The notes below the pieces were generated by a model that ran no database searches, was not told where the DNA came from, and worked only from the letters and a program-made list of their open reading frames with translations. A stretch of DNA of 64,000 nt, from assembly GCA_021771755.1 (NCBI GenBank), contig JAETOL010000016.1, positions 30,161-94,160 of the forward strand. Reading direction: 5' to 3'. This DNA comes from Lachnospiraceae bacterium (GTDB taxonomy: Bacteria; Bacillota; Clostridia; Lachnospirales; Lachnospiraceae). A program made the position numbers and the translations under genes. Shown here in pieces: positions 25,103 through 34,140 of the stretch (position 1 is the first letter of the stretch; the number at the start of each line of letters is the position of its first letter).

Positions 25103-27685
25103 TCAGCAGGTTGCACCGCCTGTGAGATGCTTCTGCGCCTTGATATTTTCTTCTTTTCTGCCAAGAAGATCATCTGAGAGAAGCTGCTCCTGTACGTTTT
25201 CAAATCCGATACGCGCTACTGTGTCTGCAAAGCGTTCTCCTGTATTTCCCTGCTCACGGAACAGAAGGATGGCTTTTTCTACAATAGAAAGCACTTCTTC
25301 TTTATCGGTAAATACTTTGTCCAGATAACGTCCCTGTGCAACCTTCTTGCCCCAGCGTCCGCCAATATAAATGCGATAACCGTTTGTATAATCCTCGATT
25401 GCATGGAACGGACATTTGCCAACACAGCGTCCACAGTGATTGCAGGCATTTTCATCAATGACGATCTTGCCGTTTTCCACTTTTGCCACATGGATCGGGC
25501 AGTTCTTTTCAATGCGGCAGATCTTACAGCCTTTACATTTTTCCGGATCGATCTGAGGAATGCGCTGACCAATGATGCCAAGATCGTTCAGATCCGGTTT
25601 CACACAGTTATTTGGACATCCGCCCACTGCGATCTTAAATTTATGAGGAAGCTTCACATCGGAATATCCGTGGAAGAATCTCTCATGAATCTCTTCAGAA
25701 AGCCCAAAGGTATCGATCAGTCCATACTGGCAGGTGGTTCCTTTGCAGGAAACAACCGGACGTACTTTGGATCCTGTTCCTCCGGTTTCAAGTCCTGCCT
25801 GCATGAGATATTCCCGGAGAGGTTCAATATTATCAAACGGAACTCCCTGGATTTCCATTGTCAGTCGGGAAGTCATGGTCACTTCACCGCTTCCGAACAT
25901 CTCTGCCGCCTCTGCAATGGTTCTTGCCTCTTCCGCTGTGATCTTTCCGTTTCTGGTGATCACACGCCCATTAAACTTATCCTCTGTATTCTTGTCCTTC
26001 AAAAATCCCAGAGCTTTTACGCGTTTCTCTTCCTCCGGAGAAACTGTTCCTGCTCCATTGGCAATCTTAATCTCGTTAAAAAATCTTGCACCCTCAAGCA
26101 CTACTGTGTTCTGATAGCCAAACTGGCGAAGACGGTTCTGAAGGAAATAGCCCCTCTTACCTTTTGCACATACCAGAAGAAGCTTATCTTCTTTGTTCAG
26201 GCCCTCGATCTCTCCATTTACCTTTGCAAGCTCCACAAACATTGCTCCATGGATGGACGGCTGAGGATTCACATCGATCACCTTGTAGTCCTTTGCTTTT
26301 CCCTGTGCATATTCTGCCGGAGTCATGCTGACCATAGTTCCGTTGATCTTGTTAAGCAGAATATAAACCACCTGAACAAACGGATGGATTGCTGTAGAAA
26401 ACGGCGGTGCATAAGCAAAATCTGCATTTTCAAAATCTTCAAGAACTGCCCCCATGTTCATTCCCATAACCGCAATGTCTACCATTTTATCTACTGCACC
26501 CGGTCCAAATACCTGTACACCAAGAAGTTTATGAGTGTTTTTGTCTGCGATCATCTTTGTGATAAAGAAAGAGGCATCCGGATAATAGTGGGCTTTGTCA
26601 TCGGTTGGCGCCACTACTGTGATCACATCATAGCCTGCTGCACGGGCCTGTTCTTCTGTAAGTCCGGTACGTCCGATATTCAGTCCAGGAAGCTTCACTA
26701 CACCGGTTCCCAGTACGCCCGGATAGGTTTTTTCTTTGCCTGCCAGCACCTGAGCCAGAGTTCTTCCCTCCATATTGGCAGAAGATCCCATCGGAGACCA
26801 CTGTGGCTTTCCGGTAAGACGATTGGTTACCATCACACAATCTCCTGCTGCATAAACGTCTTCAAGGTTTGTTTTCATTGTATTGTCTACAAGAATCGTT
26901 CCCTTAAACATTTCCAGTCCGGTATCCTTCAGGAAGTCTGTATTTGGACGAATACCTGCTGCCATGATCAGAAGCTCACAACCCAGAACCCCCGCAGAAG
27001 TCTTTACTCCTGTCACAGCTTCGTTTCCAAGAACAGCTTCTGCTTTTGTGCCTGTAATCACGCGAATTCCTTCTCTGAGAAGATGTTTTTTGGCATACAC
27101 AGCCATTTCCGGATCGATGATATTCGGAAGGATCTGAGAAGCAAAATCGATCACTGTCACCTGTACCCCTTTTGCTTTGAGGTTTTCTGCAGCTTCCAGG
27201 CCGATAAATCCCGCACCGATAACAACGGCTTTTTTTACACCTTTTTCTTCTACATAAGAACGGATGGCACTTGCATCATCCGGTGTACGCATTTTAAACA
27301 CGCCCTGTTTTTCTGTTCCTTCAACAGGAAGCACTGCCGGAGAAGCGCCCACAGAAAGAACCAGTTTATCATAGGAGCAGACTTCTTTTTCACCTGTATC
27401 CACATCTTTTACAGTCACCTGTTTTTTGTCTGCATCCAAAGCAATGGCTTCTTTTCCCACACGAACCTCTACTCCGGTAAGTCCTGCATATTTCTGCGGA
27501 GTATTTACGATCAGTTCGTCACGGCTCTCGATCAATCCGCCTACATAGTAAGGCAGACCGCACCCTGCATAGGAAATATCTTTGTCTTTTGTGAGTACGA
27601 TCACTTCTGCACTTCTGTCTTCTCTTTTTAATTTTGCTGCTGTTTTTGTACCTGCCGCAACACCGCCAATAATTAATACTTTCAT
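25103..27685 (-). CDS. Fusion: CoA-disulfide reductase / rhodanese / siroheme reductase-like / 2x[4Fe-4S] ferredoxin
   Basis: 860-residue cytoplasmic redox fusion. Residues 1-450 are an FAD/NAD(P)H disulfide reductase of the CoA-disulfide/NADH oxidase type, with the single active Cys42 in SYAGCGLPYY. Residues about 455-545 form a rhodanese domain with Cys506 in LLLVCAKGKRGY. Residues about 595-710 resemble a siroheme sulfite/nitrite reductase half, with Cys647/652 and Cys690/694 (GGCPNNCVKPDLNDLGI fits the siroheme-cluster signature). Residues 714-760 hold two CX2CX2CX3-5C ferredoxin motifs (Cys717-729 and 748-758). A role in polysulfide, persulfide or sulfite reduction is inferred. ATG 27685 has AAGGAG upstream, 11 nt after the DUF134 gene, so the two form an operon. 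Confidence 0.88.
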   Translation of the reverse strand: MKVLIIGGVAAGTKTAAKLKREDRSAEVIVLTKDKDISYAGCGLPYYVGGLIESRDELIVNTPQKYAGLTGVEVRVGKEAIALDADKKQVTVKDVDTGEKEVCSYDKLVLSVGASPAVLPVEGTEKQGVFKMRTPDDASAIRSYVEEKGVKKAVVIGAGFIGLEAAENLKAKGVQVTVIDFASQILPNIIDPEMAVYAKKHLLREGIRVITGTKAEAVLGNEAVTGVKTSAGVLGCELLIMAAGIRPNTDFLKDTGLEMFKGTILVDNTMKTNLEDVYAAGDCVMVTNRLTGKPQWSPMGSSANMEGRTLAQVLAGKEKTYPGVLGTGVVKLPGLNIGRTGLTEEQARAAGYDVITVVAPTDDKAHYYPDASFFITKMIADKNTHKLLGVQVFGPGAVDKMVDIAVMGMNMGAVLEDFENADFAYAPPFSTAIHPFVQVVYILLNKINGTMVSMTPAEYAQGKAKDYKVIDVNPQPSIHGAMFVELAKVNGEIEGLNKEDKLLLVCAKGKRGYFLQNRLRQFGYQNTVVLEGARFFNEIKIANGAGTVSPEEEKRVKALGFLKDKNTEDKFNGRVITRNGKITAEEARTIAEAAEMFGSGEVTMTSRLTMEIQGVPFDNIEPLREYLMQAGLETGGTGSKVRPVVSCKGTTCQYGLIDTFGLSEEIHERFFHGYSDVKLPHKFKIAVGGCPNNCVKPDLNDLGIIGQRIPQIDPEKCKGCKICRIEKNCPIHVAKVENGKIVIDENACNHCGRCVGKCPFHAIEDYTNGYRIYIGGRWGKKVAQGRYLDKVFTDKEEVLSIVEKAILLFREQGNTGERFADTVARIGFENVQEQLLSDDLLGRKEENIKAQKHLTGGATC

Positions 27686-27696
27686 CTTTATTCTCC

Positions 27697-28053
27697 TTAT
27701 GCCTGCTGGTTTTTCTGCTGTCTGTGACAGCAATATTTTTCATTTACACATTCCGGGCGCATTTCTTCACACACCACCACATCACCTCCGCTGATGGTGA
27801 TGCCCCGTCCGTTTACAAGTGCATCTGCAATTTTCTGCCGTGCGCCATTATAGATTCGGGTTACTGTGGGCCGGGAGATATCCATCTTTCTGGCACACTG
27901 TTCCTGAGTCAGACATACAAAATCTAAGAGACGTACCGTTTCGTATTCATCGTAAGCCAGATTCACACAATTTTCTCCGGAGCCTCCCTCCGGAATAAAT
28001 ACTGTGGTCTCTGGTTTTGAACAGATGCATCTGCATTTTTGTGGTCTTGCCAT
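27697..28053 (-). CDS. DUF134 (UPF0251) DNA-binding protein, probable regulator of the downstream fusion
   Basis: 118 residues beginning with ARPQKCRCIC, the DUF134 signature, and a sigma-like helix-turn-helix (LTQEQCARKMDISRPTVTRI, about 48-67). The many cysteines at both ends (CRCIC; CEEMRPEC...CC) could bind a metal or sense redox or sulfur state; that is inference. It is the first gene of the operon with the CoA-disulfide reductase fusion, and tandem repeats at its promoter suggest autoregulation. GGAGG lies just 5-6 nt before the ATG. Confidence 0.88.
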   Translation of the reverse strand: MARPQKCRCICSKPETTVFIPEGGSGENCVNLAYDEYETVRLLDFVCLTQEQCARKMDISRPTVTRIYNGARQKIADALVNGRGITISGGDVVVCEEMRPECVNEKYCCHRQQKNQQA

Positions 28054-28092
28054 GACTCCTCCTCTCTATGGCTGCATTTTTTTGACACCCTT

Positions 28093-28121
28093 ACGATACT
28101 GCTTTTTTGAACATATGTCAA
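28093..28121 (-). promoter_or_regulatory. Promoter of the DUF134 / CoA-disulfide reductase operon
   Basis: TTGACA (28121-28116), 17-bp spacer, TATCGT (28098-28093); overlapped by the repeats at 28103-28139. Confidence 0.75.
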
Positions 28122-28139
28122 TATTTTTTGAGCATATGT
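28103..28139 (-). repeat. Two 16-bp direct repeats, candidate operator
   Basis: On the plus strand TTTTTTGAACATATGT (28103-28118) and TTTTTTGAGCATATGT (28124-28139) differ by one base and are spaced by 21 bp, two helical turns. The first covers the spacer and edge of the -35 box; the second lies just upstream. This is a typical layout for a repressor binding twice on one face of the DNA. The 303-bp gap between ppdK and the DUF134 gene holds this element, the promoter and the ppdK terminator. Confidence 0.65.
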
Positions 28140-28219
28140 TTATAATACTTTCTTATGCAACCTATAAGTAAATCCCTAACATCTTTCCTGATCTGTTACG
28201 GATATTCTAAGAGAATATC

Positions 28220-28286
28220 AAAAAGACCCTGACCTGCAAAGATATACCGCCCTAAAAGGGAGGACTTCTGCAAGATCAGGGTCTTT
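28220..28286 (-). terminator. Terminator of ppdK
   Basis: Outer stem AAAGACCCTGA with TCAGGGTCTTT enclosing a smaller CCCTTTTAGGG hairpin, then a T-run on the minus strand, about 70 nt after the ppdK stop. Confidence 0.8.
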
Positions 28287-28356
28287 CTATTATGCTGTTG
28301 GATTTAACAGCGATTTACTGCTTTGTTTGGACACAATTTGTATAACTTCGTATAGC

Positions 28357-30987
28357 TTACGCGTTCTTCTCAGCGATAGCTGCCTGAGCTGCTGCCAGAC
28401 GAGCGATCGGTACACGGAACGGTGAGCAGGATACGTAGTTAAGGCCGATCTTATGGCAGAACTCTACGGAAGAAGGATCTCCGCCGTGCTCACCACAGAT
28501 ACCTACATGAAGGTTCGGGTTAACCGGTTTTCCAAGTTTGATGGACATTTCCATAAGCTTGCCAACGCCAACCTGATCCAGTTTTGCAAATGGATCGTTC
28601 TCGAAGATCTTAGCGTCATAGTAAGCGTCAAGGAACTTACCAGCATCGTCACGGGAGAAGCCGTATGTCATCTGAGTAAGGTCGTTTGTACCGAAGCAGA
28701 AGAAGTCTGCCTCTTTAGCGATCTCATCTGCAGTAAGAGCTGCTCTCGGGATCTCGATCATAGTACCAACTTCGTATTTCAGATCAACACCTGCTGCTGC
28801 GATCTCAGCATCAGCTGTCTCAACAACGAATTTCTTAACGTATTTAAGCTCTTTGATATCTCCTACAAGCGGAATCATGATCTCTGGGCATACGTTCCAG
28901 TCAGCGTGTGCTTTCTTTACATTGATAGCTGCACGGATAACTGCTTTTGTCTGCATTTTTGCAATTTCCGGATAGGTAACTGCAAGACGGCATCCACGAT
29001 GACCCATCATTGGGTTAAACTCATGGAGAGAATCAATGATAGTCTTGATCTGCTCAACAGTTTTGCCCTGAGCATCTGCAAGCTTCTTGATGTCTTCTTC
29101 TGTAGTAGGAACGAACTCATGAAGAGGCGGATCCAGGAAACGGATGGTAACCGGGTTTCCCTCCAGAGCCTCATACAGCTTCTCGAAGTCTCCCTGCTGC
29201 TCCGGAAGAATCTTCTCAAGAGCTGCTTCTCTCTCTTCAACTGTCTCAGAACAGATCATCTCACGGAATGCATCGATTCTGTCGCCTTCGAAGAACATAT
29301 GCTCTGTACGGCAAAGACCGATACCTTCTGCACCAAGCTCACGAGCTTTCTTAGCGTCAGCCGGAGTATCAGCGTTTGTACGAACCTTGAGAGTTCTGTA
29401 TTTGTCAGCCCATCCCATGATTCTTCCGAACTCACCAGCGATTGCAGCGTCTACAGTCGGGATGATTCCGTCGTAGATGTTACCTGTAGAACCATCAAGG
29501 GAGATGCAGTCTCCTTCGTGGAACTCTTTGCCGGCAAGTGTAAATTTCTTGTTTTCTTCATCCATAGCGATATCGCCGCATCCGGATACACAGCAGGTAC
29601 CCATACCACGAGCAACAACTGCTGCGTGAGATGTCATACCACCACGAACTGTCAGGATACCCTGAGCAGATTTCATACCGGTAATGTCTTCCGGAGAAGT
29701 CTCAAGACGAACAAGAACAACTTTCTCGCCTCTTGCAGCCCACTCTACAGCGTCATCTGCTGTGAAGACGATCTTACCGCAAGCAGCTCCCGGAGAAGCA
29801 CCAAGTGCCTTAGCCATTGGAGTAGCCTCTTTCAGAGCCTTAGCGTCGAACTGCGGATGAAGCAGTGTATCAAGGTTACGCGGATCGATCATTGCTACAG
29901 CTTCTTCTTCTGTTCTCATTCCCTCATCAACAAGGTCACAAGCGATCTTCAGAGCAGCCTGAGCAGTTCTCTTACCGTTACGTGTCTGAAGCATATACAG
30001 TTTACCATGCTCTACAGTAAACTCCATATCCTGCATATCTCTGTAGTGTTTCTCAAGAGTGTTGCATACATTCTTGAACTCTACGAATGCTTCCGGGAAT
30101 TTCTCTTCCATCTCGGAGATGTGCATTGGTGTACGAACACCGGCAACAACGTCCTCGCCCTGAGCGTTTGTAAGGAACTCACCGAAAAGACCATTCTCGC
30201 CTGTAGCAGGGTCACGTGTGAAAGCAACACCTGTACCACAGTCATCACCCATGTTACCGAATGCCATCATCTGTACGTTTACAGCAGTACCCCAGGAATA
30301 TGGGATATCGTTGTCACGACGATATACGTTTGCTCTCGGGTTGTCCCAGGAACGGAATACAGCCTTGATAGCACCCATTAACTGCTCCTTCGGATCAGTT
30401 GGGAAATCAGAACCGATTTTTTCTTTATATTCAGCCTTGAACTGGTTAGCAAGAGTCTCAAGGTCTTCAGCTGTAAGCTCAACGTCCTGAGTTACACCCT
30501 TCTCTTCTTTCATCTTGTCGATCAGTTCTTCGAAATATTTCTTGCCGACTTCCATAACTACGTCAGAGTACATCTGGATGAATCTTCTGTAGCAGTCCCA
30601 AGCCCAACGTGGATTGTTGGATTTCTCAGCTAATGTGTGAACAACTTCTTCATTAAGACCAAGGTTGAGGATAGTATCCATCATACCAGGCATAGATGCT
30701 CTTGCACCAGAACGAACGGAAACAAGCAGAGGATTTTCTTTGTCACCGAATTTCTTTCCGGTAACTCCTTCCATTTTGGTGATTGCTTCCATGATCTGAG
30801 CCATGATCTCATCGTTGATCTGTCTTCCGTCTTCATAGTACTGTGTGCAGGCTTCTGTTGTGATAGTGAAGCCCTGCGGTACAGGAAGACCCAGGCTTGT
30901 CATTTCAGCAAGGTTGGCACCTTTACCACCCAGAAGGTTTCTCATAGTAGCGTTACCTTCTGTAAACATGTAAACCCATTTTGCCAT
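28357..30987 (-). CDS. ppdK: Pyruvate, phosphate dikinase
   Basis: Interconverts PEP + AMP + PPi and pyruvate + ATP + Pi. 876 residues, the full family length. The N-terminal ATP-grasp starts with LLGGKGANLAEM; the swivelling phospho-His domain has GGMTSHAAVVARGMGTCCVSG (about residue 455); the C-terminal PEP/pyruvate barrel has GLCRTEHMFF, the MMGHRGCRL segment and the catalytic Cys in ICGEHGGDPSS (about 829). TAGGAGG precedes the ATG. In a fermenter with PPi-PFK next door it most likely works in the glycolytic direction, gaining ATP from PPi. Confidence 0.97.
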   Translation of the reverse strand: MAKWVYMFTEGNATMRNLLGGKGANLAEMTSLGLPVPQGFTITTEACTQYYEDGRQINDEIMAQIMEAITKMEGVTGKKFGDKENPLLVSVRSGARASMPGMMDTILNLGLNEEVVHTLAEKSNNPRWAWDCYRRFIQMYSDVVMEVGKKYFEELIDKMKEEKGVTQDVELTAEDLETLANQFKAEYKEKIGSDFPTDPKEQLMGAIKAVFRSWDNPRANVYRRDNDIPYSWGTAVNVQMMAFGNMGDDCGTGVAFTRDPATGENGLFGEFLTNAQGEDVVAGVRTPMHISEMEEKFPEAFVEFKNVCNTLEKHYRDMQDMEFTVEHGKLYMLQTRNGKRTAQAALKIACDLVDEGMRTEEEAVAMIDPRNLDTLLHPQFDAKALKEATPMAKALGASPGAACGKIVFTADDAVEWAARGEKVVLVRLETSPEDITGMKSAQGILTVRGGMTSHAAVVARGMGTCCVSGCGDIAMDEENKKFTLAGKEFHEGDCISLDGSTGNIYDGIIPTVDAAIAGEFGRIMGWADKYRTLKVRTNADTPADAKKARELGAEGIGLCRTEHMFFEGDRIDAFREMICSETVEEREAALEKILPEQQGDFEKLYEALEGNPVTIRFLDPPLHEFVPTTEEDIKKLADAQGKTVEQIKTIIDSLHEFNPMMGHRGCRLAVTYPEIAKMQTKAVIRAAINVKKAHADWNVCPEIMIPLVGDIKELKYVKKFVVETADAEIAAAGVDLKYEVGTMIEIPRAALTADEIAKEADFFCFGTNDLTQMTYGFSRDDAGKFLDAYYDAKIFENDPFAKLDQVGVGKLMEMSIKLGKPVNPNLHVGICGEHGGDPSSVEFCHKIGLNYVSCSPFRVPIARLAAAQAAIAEKNA

Positions 30988-31052
30988 TTTACATTTTCCT
31001 CCTAAATTTTTGTTCTTTGAACATAAAAATATGTTTTTATACGCACATAGTT

Positions 31053-31081
31053 ATTGTATAGATTTCCACTCAAATAGTCAA
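31053..31081 (-). promoter_or_regulatory. Promoter of ppdK
   Basis: TTGACT (31081-31076), 17-bp spacer, TACAAT (31058-31053), giving a leader of about 60 nt that contains an AACATA/TATGTT inverted repeat. Confidence 0.65.
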
Positions 31082-31091
31082 GGTCAAACTC

Positions 31092-31129
31092 AAAAAAAGG
31101 GGGAAAATCTGTAAACTTTCCCCCTTTTT
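31092..31129. terminator. Terminator of the phosphofructokinase gene (symmetrical)
   Basis: AAAAAGGGGGAAA (31094-31106) pairs with TTTCCCCCTTTTT (31117-31129), with T-runs on both strands. It insulates the PFK gene from the ppdK promoter. Confidence 0.93.
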
Positions 31130-31138
31130 GCCAAAATA

Positions 31139-32389
31139 TCAGCGTTTCTTCTTTTTATTCAGTACAAGATGCCTCGGAAGACCATTCACCATGATTGGCT
31201 GATAATCGCCCTGGATCAGTGGTTTGATGTAATCAATAAAATCTTCTGTAACATAAGAACCGTCTCTGGTCATCCAGTTTCTCGGAACCAGTTTTTCTTC
31301 ATTTGCAATACGGTGTACATCATAAATTCCTGTTTTTGCCATGTAAGGATCGTCGGAAACACGGTCGATGACTACCATTTTGCCGGTATCTCCTTCGTCA
31401 GCCGCCTTGACAGCAGCTCCGCCAACCATAAATGCCTCGTCAATATCTGTACGGGAAGCCATATGGGAAGCGCTTCTCTGAAGAGTAGAAAATTCTACTG
31501 CTCTTGTCTTGCAGCCGCACTCGCCTGCCAGGAAGTTTGCCAGATAAGAGGCTGTTCCCTGGAGCTGTTTGTGTCCGAAATTATCCACATAATCGCTGGA
31601 GCTGCCAAGCTCGCACACATAACGGCCGTCTGCAAGCCGGATTCCTTCCGATACCGCGATCACTATGGAATCCTTTTTGGAAAGAAGATCTTTCACTTTT
31701 GCAAGGAATTTGTCCACATCAAAAGGAATCTCAGGAAGGTAGATCAGATCCGGGCCTTCACAGTCCTCTGTTTTTGCAAGAGCTGCTGCTCCGGTAAGCC
31801 ATCCGGCATTGCGGCCCATGATCTCCATAATGGTGATCATTTTTTTCTTATAAGTCAGGCCTTCCGCATCACGGATCACTTCTTTTGTAGAGGCTCCTAT
31901 GTATTTAGCCGCACTTCCAAAGCCCGGTGTATGGTCAGTAAGAGCAAGATCATTGTCGATGGTCTTCGGCACGCCGATAAATTTCTGCTTCTGTCCGGTA
32001 AGGATTGCATAGTCAGAAAGCTTTTTAATGGTATCCATGGAGTCATTTCCGCCAATATAAATAAAGGTGTCAATACTCAGTTTATTCAGGATTCCGAAAA
32101 GCTTCTCATAAATAGTCTTATCTTCGTGGATCTCCGGCAGCTTATAACGGCAGGAGCCAAGAAAAGCAGACGGCGTTCTCTTTAAAAGTTCAATATCCAG
32201 TTCAGAGTGAATCTGTGTAGACAGATCTACATATTCTTCATCCAGAAGTCCCTGTACCCCGTGCAGCATACCATATACTTTATCAAAGCCTCGCTCGATG
32301 GCATTCTTATATACACCTGCCAGGCTGGAATTGATAACAGATGTTGGACCTCCTGACTGTCCTACAATGATATTTCTCTTTTTTGCCAT
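31139..32389 (-). CDS. 6-phosphofructokinase, probably pyrophosphate-dependent
   Basis: Phosphorylates fructose-6-phosphate. 416 residues with GQSGGPTSVINSSL at the N-terminus, IYIGGNDSMDT (about 112) and GVPKTIDNDLALTDHTPGFGS (about 140). In PFKs, Asp after GGN/GGD and Lys in PKTIDND mark PPi use, where ATP-dependent enzymes have Gly at both places. EIMGRNAGWLTG is the sugar-phosphate site. GAGGAGG lies upstream of the ATG. Its own promoter overlaps a palindrome. The PPi assignment rests on those two residues. Confidence 0.92.
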   Translation of the reverse strand: MAKKRNIIVGQSGGPTSVINSSLAGVYKNAIERGFDKVYGMLHGVQGLLDEEYVDLSTQIHSELDIELLKRTPSAFLGSCRYKLPEIHEDKTIYEKLFGILNKLSIDTFIYIGGNDSMDTIKKLSDYAILTGQKQKFIGVPKTIDNDLALTDHTPGFGSAAKYIGASTKEVIRDAEGLTYKKKMITIMEIMGRNAGWLTGAAALAKTEDCEGPDLIYLPEIPFDVDKFLAKVKDLLSKKDSIVIAVSEGIRLADGRYVCELGSSSDYVDNFGHKQLQGTASYLANFLAGECGCKTRAVEFSTLQRSASHMASRTDIDEAFMVGGAAVKAADEGDTGKMVVIDRVSDDPYMAKTGIYDVHRIANEEKLVPRNWMTRDGSYVTEDFIDYIKPLIQGDYQPIMVNGLPRHLVLNKKKKR

Positions 32390-32420
32390 AATCTGTGTCC
32401 TCCTCTATAACAATCTACAT

Positions 32421-32436
32421 TTGTTAATTTTAACAA
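32421..32436. promoter_or_regulatory. Rex-like palindrome over the PFK -10 box
   Basis: TTGTTAATTTTAACAA has perfect 7-bp arms TTGTTAA/TTAACAA. The arms match the Rex (NADH-sensing repressor) half-sites, but the spacer is 2 bp, not the usual 4. The element covers the -10 box, so any bound protein would repress. Confidence 0.4.
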
Positions 32437-32455
32437 TTTATTTTCATTTCGTCAA
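32427..32455 (-). promoter_or_regulatory. Promoter of the phosphofructokinase gene
   Basis: TTGACG (32455-32450), 17-bp spacer, TAAAAT (32432-32427). Confidence 0.75.
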
Positions 32456-32578
32456 GTTTATATTATATATTTTGTATATATTTTTAGTATTTTTCTTTGA
32501 TTCATTGATAAATTGCACATATTTTTCTTCAAGAACCATAAAAACAGGTTCTTTTTCCCCATGAGGAACCATACGGGC

Positions 32579-32617
32579 AAAAAAACACCGGCACATTCTT
32601 ACATAAGAACATGCCGG
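32579..32617 (-). terminator. Terminator of glyS
   Basis: Long stem CCGGCA...TTCTTA with TAAGAA...TGCCGG and a seven-T run on the minus strand, about 50 nt after the glyS stop. Confidence 0.92.
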
Positions 32618-32665
32618 CTCTGATACTTTGCTGGAATCCCTTACGGGATCTGCAAGGCATTTTAT

Positions 32666-34060
32666 TTAAAATGTAAATTTGTCTGCAAAGTAAGCATCAA
32701 GCTCGTCGATCTTCACGCGTACCTGCTCCATGGTATCACGGTCACGAACGGTAACTGCTCCGTCTGTCTCGGAATCAAAATCATAGGTCACGCAGAACGG
32801 AGTTCCGATCTCATCCTGTCTTCTGTAACGCTTACCGATATTTCCACGATCGTCATACTCACAATTGTATTTCTTGGAAAGCTGCTGGAATACTTTTTCT
32901 GCACCCTCGTTCAGCTTTTTGGAAAGCGGAAGGACACCGATCTTTACAGGCGCAAGTACCGGATGGAAATGAAGTACGGTACGTACATCGTTCTTTTCTG
33001 CATCCAGAACTTCTTCATCATATGCACTGCAAAGGAAAGCAAGAACCATACGGTCAGCGCCCAGTGACGGCTCGATTACATATGGAATGTATTTTTCTTT
33101 CTTCTCGTCGTCAAAGTATGTCAGATCCTGTCCGGATACATTCTGGTGCTGTGTCAGGTCATAATCTGTTCTGTCTGCGATTCCCCACAGTTCACCCCAT
33201 CCAAACGGGAACAGGAATTCCACATCTGTAGTCGCTTTACTGTAGAAACTCAGTTCTTCCTGATCGTGGTCACGATAACGCACCTCGTCTTCTTTCAGTC
33301 CCAGAGAGCTGAGCCAGTCAAGGCAGAACTGTTTCCAGTATGCAAACCATTCAAGGTCTGTATCCGGCTCACAGAAGAATTCCAGCTCCATCTGCTCGAA
33401 CTCACGGGTACGGAAAGTAAAGTTACCCGGTGTGATCTCGTTACGGAAGGATTTACCGATCTGGCCGATTCCAAAAGGAATCTTCTTACGGGAGGTTCTC
33501 TGTACATTTTTGAAGTTTACAAAAATACCCTGAGCAGTCTCCGGTCTTAAATATACCGTATTCTTGGCATCCTCAGTTACACCCTGGAAAGTTTTGAACA
33601 TCAGGTTGAACTGACGGATATCTGTAAAGTTGTGTTTGCCGCAGCTTGGGCAGGGAACCTGATGCTCTTTGATAAAGTCCATCATCTGCTCCTGAGACCA
33701 TGCATCCACACTGCCTTCAATCGCAATCCCATGCTCAGCACAATAATCCTCGATCAGTTTATCTGCACGGAAACGCTCATGACATTCTTTGCAGTCCATC
33801 AGAGGATCTGAAAATCCACCCAGATGACCGGAAGCCACCCATGTCTGAGGATTCATAAGAATCGCACAGTCCACACCTACATTGTATGGAGATTCCTGAA
33901 TAAATTTCTGCCACCATGCACGTTTTACGTTATTCTTCAGCTCCACACCGAGATTTCCGTAATCCCAGGTATTTGCCAGACCACCGTAAATTTCAGAGCC
34001 CGGATACACAAAGCCTCTTGCTTTTGCCAGAGCCACGATTTTTTCCATTGTTTTTTCCAT
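32666..34060 (-). CDS. glyS: Glycyl-tRNA synthetase (alpha2 dimeric type)
   Basis: Charges tRNA-Gly. 464 residues of the single-chain class II GlyRS (glyQS type of Gram-positives and archaea): [20 protein letters not shown] at the N-terminus, [13 protein letters not shown] (motif 2) and [13 protein letters not shown] (motif 3), plus a C-terminal anticodon-binding domain from about 350. A CxxC...CxxH-like zinc insertion is visible ([15 protein letters not shown]). AGGAGAG precedes the ATG. No T-box is seen in its short leader, unlike many Gram-positive glyS genes. Confidence 0.97.
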   Translation of the reverse strand: MEKTMEKIVALAKARGFVYPGSEIYGGLANTWDYGNLGVELKNNVKRAWWQKFIQESPYNVGVDCAILMNPQTWVASGHLGGFSDPLMDCKECHERFRADKLIEDYCAEHGIAIEGSVDAWSQEQMMDFIKEHQVPCPSCGKHNFTDIRQFNLMFKTFQGVTEDAKNTVYLRPETAQGIFVNFKNVQRTSRKKIPFGIGQIGKSFRNEITPGNFTFRTREFEQMELEFFCEPDTDLEWFAYWKQFCLDWLSSLGLKEDEVRYRDHDQEELSFYSKATTDVEFLFPFGWGELWGIADRTDYDLTQHQNVSGQDLTYFDDEKKEKYIPYVIEPSLGADRMVLAFLCSAYDEEVLDAEKNDVRTVLHFHPVLAPVKIGVLPLSKKLNEGAEKVFQQLSKKYNCEYDDRGNIGKRYRRQDEIGTPFCVTYDFDSETDGAVTVRDRDTMEQVRVKIDELDAYFADKFTF

Positions 34061-34092
34061 GTTATCTCTCCTAAAATTTTTTCAATGCCCTT

Positions 34093-34121
34093 ATTATACT
34101 AGCATCTGTCCCCTTTTTCAA
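34093..34121 (-). promoter_or_regulatory. Promoter of glyS
   Basis: TTGAAA (34121-34116), 17-bp spacer, consensus TATAAT (34098-34093). Confidence 0.75.
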
Positions 34122-34140
34122 GAACAAAGAAAAGAAGCAT

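Noticed and set aside
25403..27631. Long open frame of 742 codons on the plus strand
   Set aside because: It lies entirely antisense to the CoA-disulfide reductase fusion, has Cys/His/Phe-rich low-homology sequence and no ribosome site.
28342..28354. ATAACTTCGTATA, identical to one 13-bp arm of loxP, just after the ppdK stop codon
   Set aside because: The 8-bp spacer differs and no second arm follows, so it cannot be a lox site. No phage or vector sequence is near. Probably chance, though an exact 13-mer is striking.
28453..30381. Long open frame of 642 codons on the plus strand
   Set aside because: Antisense to ppdK, with biased composition caused by the codon usage of that gene.
32530..32555. 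Hairpin AAGAACC/GGTTCTT followed by T on the plus strand
   Set aside because: No plus-strand gene ends here; the short stem in AT-rich DNA is weak evidence for a terminator.
34061..34140. T-box or glycine riboswitch expected before glyS
   Set aside because: The leader between the promoter and ATG is only about 30 nt, too short for either.
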